Part shown: positions 58,566 to 64,000 of the stretch, piece after piece
Layout: every line of letters begins with the position of its first letter
Numbering within the stretch: the first letter of the stretch is position 1
Assembly: GCF_000308615.1 (NCBI RefSeq)
Contig: NZ_BAGB01000054.1
Coordinates: 62,001-126,000, forward strand
Direction of reading: 5' to 3'
DNA from: Nocardia jiangxiensis NBRC 101359
Lineage (GTDB): Bacteria > Actinomycetota > Actinomycetes > Mycobacteriales > Mycobacteriaceae
DNA length: 64,000 nt
Position numbers and translations under genes: made by a program
Notes under the pieces: generated by a model
Databases searched by the model: none
What the model saw: only the letters and a program-made list of their open reading frames with translations
What the model was told of the DNA's origin: nothing

Positions 58566-59810
58566 GTGCTGCGCAACTTTCAGGTGACGAATCACAGATC
58601 GCTGGCCGAACCGCAGGAACTACGGCTGGTCGGTACCCGGGCAGCGTCGCTGCCCGCGCCGGTGACCGCGGTGCACGGCCCGGCCGCCTCCGGTAAGTCG
58701 AGCCTGGTGGACGCGTTGGGCCAGATGCGCGATGCGGTGCTGAACTCGGTCACCGGCTGGGATCCGTATGCCGGCCCGGTCCGCGCCCCGCATCTCGGAT
58801 TCGCCGAGCGCCCTTCGGAATTCGCCGCGACGTTCATCGCCGAGGGCGTCCCCTACACCTACGGCTTCCGGCTGGACAACGCCGACGTCAGCGCCGAATG
58901 GTTGCACAGCCACCCGCACAATCGCAAACGCATCGTCTTCGAACGAGACGGCGAGCAGATCCGCATCGGCCCGCAGTTCGAACCGGTGCGCTACGGCATC
59001 GGCGCGCTGGTACCGCTGGTGCGCCCGAATGCGCTGCTGCTCAGCCTCGCCGGGCAGATGTACGCCGAGGCGCTGGTCCCGGCCTACCGCTGGTTCTCCG
59101 CGCAACTGGACGTGCTGCGCGGCCGGGAGGATCCGGAGACCACCGCCCGGCGCCTGGCCGGTCATCTGTCCCGCTCACCGGAGACCGCAGCCCGGCTGCT
59201 GACCCTGCTGCGCTCGGCCGAGCTGGGCATCGAGGATCTGCTCATCGCCGAGCCCGATCCGATGTACGCGGACTACCTGCGCGATCTGGATGCCGAGATC
59301 GCCGGTGCGGCAACCCAACTCGACGCCTGCCTGGCCTCGCCCGCACACGCGGCGCAATTCGAGAGCACGCACGGGCTCAGCCCGACGGGCCTGGAACGGG
59401 AGTTGAGCAATCTGCGCGCGGCCCGCGACACCCTGTACACCCGGATGGTGAGTCGCCGCGGCGCGGGACTGGGCCTGGTGCACGAGGGCATCGACACGCC
59501 GTTCGACATCGCCGACGAGTCCACCGCGACACTGGCTCTGCTGCGCCTGTTCCCCACCGTCCTGGACGCCCTGGACACCGGCCGCGTCCTGGCCGTGGAC
59601 GATATCGACACCCACCTGTCCGGCGACACCGCCGACCGGCTCGTCCAGCTGTTCCAGAATCCGGAGACCAATTCCCGTGGCGCACAACTGATCTACACCA
59701 CCAGCAACCGCACCCTGGTCGACCGCGGCAACGGCCGCTCGTCCCGCCGCACCACCGTCTGGCAGCTGCGCCGCACGCCGAGCGGCACCAGCGAACTGAC
59801 CGCCCACTGA
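58566..59810 (+). CDS. Solitary AAA15/AAA21-type ATPase (SMC-like fold)
   Basis: A 414-residue protein. The N-terminal half has FQVTNHRSLAEPQELRLV and Walker A HGPAASGKSSLVDAL (residues 38-46). The C-terminal part has the family signature ADESTATLALLRLFPTVLDALDTGRVLAVDDIDTHLSGDTADRLV. Walker B thus ends DDID where many relatives have DE, and the conserved ExTGT(K/R) region reads ESTATL. It resembles the ATPase core of AbiLi, RloA or OLD proteins but has no attached TOPRIM or other nuclease domain. A GTG at 58566 starts VLRNFQVTNHRS. It is divergent from the ArsR fusion. Function unknown; a defence role is possible but unsupported. Confidence 0.85.
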   Translation: MLRNFQVTNHRSLAEPQELRLVGTRAASLPAPVTAVHGPAASGKSSLVDALGQMRDAVLNSVTGWDPYAGPVRAPHLGFAERPSEFAATFIAEGVPYTYGFRLDNADVSAEWLHSHPHNRKRIVFERDGEQIRIGPQFEPVRYGIGALVPLVRPNALLLSLAGQMYAEALVPAYRWFSAQLDVLRGREDPETTARRLAGHLSRSPETAARLLTLLRSAELGIEDLLIAEPDPMYADYLRDLDAEIAGAATQLDACLASPAHAAQFESTHGLSPTGLERELSNLRAARDTLYTRMVSRRGAGLGLVHEGIDTPFDIADESTATLALLRLFPTVLDALDTGRVLAVDDIDTHLSGDTADRLVQLFQNPETNSRGAQLIYTTSNRTLVDRGNGRSSRRTTVWQLRRTPSGTSELTAH

Positions 59811-59891
59811 CCGGATCGGGGCTCGGCAGGCGGTGGTGATCCGCCTCGCGCCGGACGTGGCCCGACGCGAACAACGCCTAGCATGGTGACC

Positions 59892-60239
59892 ATGCTGCTG
59901 CAGATCGTGTTCGTTGTGGTGATCGCCGGCGCGCTGGTGGCCATGGTGACGTTGTACCTGCGCGGACGCAGTGGGACGCCGCAGGCGAACGCCGAGTCCG
60001 GGACGCTGTACGTCACGGGTGTGAGTCCCCGTCCGGCAGCGCAGGGTGAGCAGTACGTGACGATCACGGGCACCCTGGCCGGTCCGTCGGTGTCCGGGGA
60101 GACGGTCTACGGCCGGTACGCCTGGGACGTCGACCAGTGGCCCAGCCCCGGCGACCAGATCCCGGTCAGCTACCCGCCCGGCAAGCCGCAGCACTGGCAG
60201 ATCGCGCATCCGGGAGCCCGGCCGCCGCTGGGTTCCTGA
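59892..60239 (+). CDS. Small membrane-anchored hypothetical protein
   Basis: A 115-residue protein (118 if the ATG at 59883 is used). One N-terminal helix, LLQIVFVVVIAGALVAMVTLYL, is followed by a soluble beta-rich domain. The domain has SGTLYVTGVSPRPAAQGEQYVTITGTLAGPSVSGETVYGRYAWD and a Pro-rich end. A single helix and then a small external or cytoplasmic domain suggest a membrane-tethered protein. I do not recognise the family. It follows the ATPase gene by about 80 bases in the same direction. Confidence 0.7.
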   Translation: MLLQIVFVVVIAGALVAMVTLYLRGRSGTPQANAESGTLYVTGVSPRPAAQGEQYVTITGTLAGPSVSGETVYGRYAWDVDQWPSPGDQIPVSYPPGKPQHWQIAHPGARPPLGS

Positions 60240-60256
60240 TCGGCCGAGGCAGCAGC

Positions 60257-61300
60257 TCAGTCGAAGGTCAGCGACTCCGGGTCCTCGGTGAAGGCGCGGG
60301 CGGTTTCGGTGGCCAGGGAAAGGGTGCGGCGGGCCCAGGTCAGCGGGGCGTTCGCGAGGCCGCAGGCGGGGGTGATCAGGATCCGGTCGGCGAGGGTGCG
60401 GCGGCCCATGCCCAGGCGGTCGACCAGACGTACCGCAGGTTCGGCGATCTCGCGCCAGGTGACCGGGGTGGACGGGGGCTGGACCGCGATCAGCCCCAGC
60501 GCCAGTTGTTTTCCGGTCTCGAGCAGTTCGCCGATATCGTCCAGGTCGGCGGTGCGGATCGTGGCGAGGTCGAAACCGATTGCGGCGGCGGCACTTCCGC
60601 GCAGGAATTCCAGAGCGGGACGGTCCGCGCAGGTGTGCACCAGGACGGGGTGCCGCACGCCGGTGATCACCGAGTCCAGGATCGACAGCGCCTCGGGGGC
60701 GGGGACGGCGCGCACCGAATCCAGCAAGCTGGTGCCGGGTAGCGATCCCTCCAGCACGGCGGTGCTGGACGGTTCATCCAGCTGCACAACGACTTTCGCG
60801 CCGAGCCGCGCGGCCACCTCCGCCGCGTGCCGGGCCAGGCCCTCGGCGAGCGACTCGGAAAGGTCGTGCACCGCACCGGAATCGGTCAGCACGCGATGTC
60901 CGCCGGCCAACTCCAGCTGCGCCGCCAACGTCAGCGGTCCCGCCGCCTGCACCTTGACCGTGCGCCCGGCCCCCGCCGAACCGGTACCCTCCCAAGCTTC
61001 TTCGAGCGCATCGAGATCGGTCCGCAGCAGATCACGCGCGCGGCGAGAGACCGCACCGGGACGCGGGGTGAGCCGATACCCGCGCGTACTCACATCGAAA
61101 GGCATATCGACCAGCAGCGCCGACGTGCGCCCGATCATGTCCGAACCCGTTCCACGGCCGGGCAATTCGACCAGATGAGCCAGATCTCCCAACTCACCGG
61201 CTACGGTCGCGGCAGCCTCCCGCGGATCCGTACCGGGCCACGACCCGACCGCCGTGGCGATGCCGCCACGCAACAACTGCTCGGTCTGCTCAGCGCTCAC
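60257..61300 (-). CDS. Cobalamin-independent methionine synthase-like protein (Rv3015c-like)
   Basis: A 347-residue protein resembling the C-terminal catalytic barrel of MetE and UROD/MetE-like proteins. It starts LLRGGIATAVGSWPGTDPREAA and has VQAAGPLTLAAQLEL, VVVQLDEPSSTAVLEG and LVHTCADRPALEFLRG, the last like the metal-binding His-Cys region. The final Cys region is ITPACGLANAPLTWA, where MetE has the third ligand Cys. The protein is about half the length of MetE. M. tuberculosis Rv3015c holds the same position next to ligA. A GTG at 61300 has GAGGGG upstream. The substrate is unknown. Confidence 0.85.
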   Translation of the reverse strand: MSAEQTEQLLRGGIATAVGSWPGTDPREAAATVAGELGDLAHLVELPGRGTGSDMIGRTSALLVDMPFDVSTRGYRLTPRPGAVSRRARDLLRTDLDALEEAWEGTGSAGAGRTVKVQAAGPLTLAAQLELAGGHRVLTDSGAVHDLSESLAEGLARHAAEVAARLGAKVVVQLDEPSSTAVLEGSLPGTSLLDSVRAVPAPEALSILDSVITGVRHPVLVHTCADRPALEFLRGSAAAAIGFDLATIRTADLDDIGELLETGKQLALGLIAVQPPSTPVTWREIAEPAVRLVDRLGMGRRTLADRILITPACGLANAPLTWARRTLSLATETARAFTEDPESLTFD

Positions 61301-61409
61301 CGCACATCCCCTCGGTCGACATCGAACCGGCGCAACCGGCGAATGTCCACGCACGGTGTCGGTCCGGTCCGATCAGCTCGAATTCGCCTGACGGTAGTCG
61401 GGGAATCCC

Positions 61410-62534
61410 TCACCGACCGACGTCCGACACCAGACCGGCGGCATCCAGGTCGCTTCGATCCCGGTCGGCGCCGGTGATGGTACCGCTACCGATGACCTCG
61501 TCGCCGAGCGCGTCGGTGCGATACAGCACCACGGCCTGACCTCGGGCGACGCCGGTCAGCGGCTCCCGCAGCCGGGCCACGAGGCCGTCGCCGACCGCCT
61601 CGGCCACCGCGGGCGCGGTGCCGCCGTGCGCGCGGACCTGCGCGATGCACTCGATCGGTCCCTCGGGACCCGCACCGGAAGTCCAGATCGCGCGCTCGGC
61701 CCGCACCGTCCACACGTTCAACTCGTCCGCGCCGCCCACGCGCACGGTCCCGGATTCGGGATCGATATCGGTGACGTAGCGGGGACGGCCGTCCGCGGCC
61801 GGGCCGGGCAGACCCAGGCCCTTGCGCTGGCCGATGGTGAAGCCGTGCACACCGTCGTGTTCGGCGAGCCGGTGCCCGTCGGAGTCCACGATCGCACCCG
61901 GCCGGATGCCGATCTTCGCACCCAGGAAGGCACGGGTGTCACCGGACGGAATGAAGCAGATGTCGTGCGAATCGGGCTTGTTCGCCACGGCCAGACCACG
62001 TTCCGCGGCCTCGGCGCGGATCTGCGGCTTCGGGGTGTCGCCGACCGGGAACATCGCGCGCGAGAGCTGCTCGGCGGTCAGCACCGCGAGCACATAGGAC
62101 TGATCCTTGTCCGCATCCACCGCGCGACGCAGCACGCCGTCCTCGAGACGGGCGTAGTGGCCGGTGGCCACCGCGTCGAACCCCAGCGCCACCGCGCGGT
62201 CGGCCAGGGCGGAGAACTTGATCTTCTCGTTGCAGCGCAGGCACGGATTCGGCGTCTCCCCCGCCGCGTAGGCGGCGACGAAGTCGTCGATCACGTCCTC
62301 TTTGAACCGATCGGCGAAATCCCAGACGTAGAACGGGATTCCGAGCACATCGGCGGCGCGGCGGGCATCACCCGCATCCTCCTTGGAGCAGCAGCCCCGC
62401 GATCCGGTACGCAGCGTCCCGGGTGTCGCGGACAGCGCCAGATGCACGCCGACCACCTCGTGACCGGCCTCGACAGCGCGGGCCGCTGCGACCGCCGAAT
62501 CGACGCCGCCGCTCATCGCCGCGAGCACTCTCAT
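61410..62534 (-). CDS. mnmA: tRNA-specific 2-thiouridylase
   Basis: A 374-residue enzyme that makes 2-thiouridine at the wobble base of Lys, Glu and Gln tRNAs. The P-loop is MRVLAAMSGGVDSAVAA. The catalytic cysteines are in NPCLRCNEKIKF and SHDICFIPSGDT. FTIGQRKGLGLPGPA lies in the central region. The ATG at 62534 overlaps the cysteine desulfurase stop by four bases, so the sulfur donor and acceptor genes are coupled. The Cys pair GCCSKEDAGDARRA near residue 50 is typical of actinobacterial enzymes. Confidence 0.96.
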   Translation of the reverse strand: MRVLAAMSGGVDSAVAAARAVEAGHEVVGVHLALSATPGTLRTGSRGCCSKEDAGDARRAADVLGIPFYVWDFADRFKEDVIDDFVAAYAAGETPNPCLRCNEKIKFSALADRAVALGFDAVATGHYARLEDGVLRRAVDADKDQSYVLAVLTAEQLSRAMFPVGDTPKPQIRAEAAERGLAVANKPDSHDICFIPSGDTRAFLGAKIGIRPGAIVDSDGHRLAEHDGVHGFTIGQRKGLGLPGPAADGRPRYVTDIDPESGTVRVGGADELNVWTVRAERAIWTSGAGPEGPIECIAQVRAHGGTAPAVAEAVGDGLVARLREPLTGVARGQAVVLYRTDALGDEVIGSGTITGADRDRSDLDAAGLVSDVGR

Positions 62535-63757
62535 CGCGAACCTCCCTGCACACTCGCCAGTCCCGCCGCCCGCGCACGGTCCACCACCGGCGGCAGCACC
62601 TCCAGAACTCTGTCGATATCGACGCGGGTCGAGGTGTGCCCCAACGAGAATCGCAGCGAACCCCGCGCCGCGCGCGCCTGCGCGCCCATCGCCAACAGGA
62701 CGTGACTGGGCGCGGCCACACCCGCATTGCAGGCCGACCCGGTGGAGCATTCGATCCCCGCCGCGTCCAGCAGCATCAGCAGCGAATCACCCTCACAGCC
62801 GGGAAAGGTGAAGTGCGCGATACCCGGTAGCCGCAGCTCGGCGGGCCCGTTGACCACCACGTCGGGCACCGCGGCCCGCACACCGGCGACCAGATCGTCC
62901 CGTAGCAGAGTCAGTTCGGCTGTGCGCGAAGGCAACCCGCGGACGGTCTCGCGCAGCGCGGCGGCCATTCCGACCGCACCGGGCACATCCGAGGTCCCCG
63001 AACGCAGATCGCGTTCGTGGCCGCCACCGTGCAGCAGCGGCACGCAGCCGACCTGCCGACCCAGCAGCAGCACGCCGACGCCGTGCGGCCCGCCGACCTT
63101 GTGCGCGGCGAAACTTGCCGCGGCAGCGCCGCTTCCGGCGAAATCGATAGGCAGCTGAGCGGCGGCCTGCACCGCGTCGGTATGCAGCGGCACACCGAAT
63201 TCCTGTGCCACGGCCGCCAATTCGGCAATCGGCTCGATCGTGCCGACCTCGTTGTTGGCCCACATGATCGAGATCAGCGCGACCTCACCGGCATGCTTGG
63301 TCAGAATCTCGCGCAACGTGCGGGGCGACACCAGGCCCTCGCCGTCGACCTCGAGCAGACTCACCTGAGCGTCCTCGTGCTGTTCGAGCCACTCGACCGC
63401 GTCCAGCACCGCATGATGCTCGACCGTGCTGACCAGAATTCTGGTGCGCTTCGGGTCGGCGTCACGACGCGCCCAGTAGATCCCCTTGACGGCGAGATTG
63501 TCGCTCTCGGTGCCGCCCGAGGTGAAGATCACCTCCGAGGGCCGCGCCCCCAGATCGGCGGCGATCGATTCGCGCGCCTCCTCCAGCTGCCGCCGCGCCA
63601 CGCGCCCGGACCCGTGCAACGAGGACGCATTGCCCGCCGCCCCCAGGACAGCCGTCATCGCCTCGACGGCGGCGGGGAACATAGGTGTTGTGGCCGCGTG
63701 GTCGAGGTAGACCGTCTGGGGCACCGCACCGACCGGACCCGGGAAGACCGACTTCAT
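62531..63757 (-). CDS. iscS: Cysteine desulfurase (IscS/NifS family)
   Basis: A 408-residue PLP enzyme that takes sulfur from cysteine. Its early motif is YLDHAATTPM. PLP-phosphate contact is SGGTESDNLAVKG, the catalytic His is in VEHHAVL, and the PLP Lys is in FAAHKVGGPHGVG. The persulfide-forming Cys is in IECSTGSACNAG. The length and C-terminus (RFSLGHTSTRVDIDRVLEVL) are normal. It overlaps mnmA by four bases; in M. tuberculosis Rv3025c lies in the same order. It probably also serves iron-sulfur assembly. Confidence 0.95.
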   Translation of the reverse strand: MKSVFPGPVGAVPQTVYLDHAATTPMFPAAVEAMTAVLGAAGNASSLHGSGRVARRQLEEARESIAADLGARPSEVIFTSGGTESDNLAVKGIYWARRDADPKRTRILVSTVEHHAVLDAVEWLEQHEDAQVSLLEVDGEGLVSPRTLREILTKHAGEVALISIMWANNEVGTIEPIAELAAVAQEFGVPLHTDAVQAAAQLPIDFAGSGAAAASFAAHKVGGPHGVGVLLLGRQVGCVPLLHGGGHERDLRSGTSDVPGAVGMAAALRETVRGLPSRTAELTLLRDDLVAGVRAAVPDVVVNGPAELRLPGIAHFTFPGCEGDSLLMLLDAAGIECSTGSACNAGVAAPSHVLLAMGAQARAARGSLRFSLGHTSTRVDIDRVLEVLPPVVDRARAAGLASVQGGSR

Positions 63758-63930
63758 GACCGTGTAAGCCTAACCGACCGTTGACCTGCGCATCTTGGGG
63801 GTATCCCTTCGGCTTCTTCGATTTCGTCCACGATTCACCACGATCCGTAACCCGGTGACCGCCCTCCGCTATTCCCGGAGCCCGCTGCGCAGCACGTCAC
63901 CGAGGGTGACCTCGCGGCCCGAACCGCCGC

Positions 63931-64000
63931 CTACACACCGAGGCGCGCACGCCGGACGGCCTCGACCGCCTCTGACGGACCGCTGTCGGTCCCTCGGGGC
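63931..64000 (-). CDS. C-terminal fragment of an unidentified gene, 5' end outside window
   Basis: On the minus strand the last 70 bases of the window read PRGTDSGPSEAVEAVRRARLGV and TAG at 63931-63933. The tail is hydrophilic and helical in look. It is consistent with the end of a gene upstream of the cysteine desulfurase, but 22 residues are too few to name a family. Between 63758 and 63930 I see no gene. Confidence 0.35.
   Translation of the reverse strand, partial: PRGTDSGPSEAVEAVRRARLGV

Overview
The window is GC-rich actinobacterial DNA, most probably from Nocardia or a close mycolic-acid-containing relative. This rests on gene content: GTG starts are frequent, several products belong to F420-type families, there is an XRE-DUF5753/DUF397 pair and two PF04672 methyltransferases. 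The housekeeping backbone follows the known Mycobacterium tuberculosis order (Rv3001c to Rv3025c): ilvC-ilvN-ilvB, Cfp6-like PH protein, DoxX protein, LppZ, gatB, pfkA, gatA-gatC, ACT protein, ligA, MetE-like protein, mnmA and cysteine desulfurase. No rRNA, tRNA, CRISPR array, transposase or phage gene was seen.

Layout. 1-4.5 kb: the tail of a PNPOx-like gene, small secreted proteins, a DedA protein, a decayed lipoprotein, a TetR regulator facing a membrane-protein gene across a 41-bp near-palindrome, and a muconolactone-isomerase-like protein. 4.5-11.2 kb: branched-chain amino acid synthesis (ilvC, ilvN, ilvB, ilvD), with a leader peptide and terminator-type attenuator ahead of ilvB. 11.4-16.3 kb: a four-gene operon for reductive pyrimidine or hydantoin breakdown. 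16.4-20.2 kb: DoxX, LppZ and gatB. 20.5-33.8 kb: a block absent between gatB and pfkA in M. tuberculosis. It holds an ABC exporter, a two-component system, a large Ser/Thr kinase, a class A beta-lactamase-fold lipoprotein and a three-gene acid-catabolism cluster, and it is bracketed by direct copies of a 46-bp repeat. 33.9-49.6 kb: pfkA, a degraded patch, LysR/SDR, XRE/DUF397, a membrane protein, a methyltransferase, a second Ser/Thr kinase, a histidine kinase-UppP-response regulator group, a membrane-anchored phospholipase A2 and an alpha/beta hydrolase. 49.7-55.3 kb: gatA-gatC, ACT protein, GNAT acetyltransferase and ligA. 55.4-60.2 kb: a second methyltransferase, PNPOx-like protein, nucleotidyltransferase, ArsR-SRPBCC fusion, solitary AAA ATPase and a small membrane protein. 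60.2-64 kb: MetE-like protein, mnmA, cysteine desulfurase and the 3' end of another gene.

How the genes work together. The ilv genes supply nearly all of the common valine/isoleucine pathway. MnmA and the cysteine desulfurase overlap and form a sulfur-relay pair for tRNA thiolation. GatB with GatC-GatA make the tRNA amidotransferase. Both DesK/NarL-type kinases have a similar CCTACTCC-containing element 55-60 bp upstream, which suggests autoregulation. I did not find a clearly novel multi-gene system. The strongest leads are the repeat-bracketed block, the shared kinase-promoter element, the 41-bp operator, the ilvB attenuator, the structured leader of the large kinase gene and the two catabolic operons.
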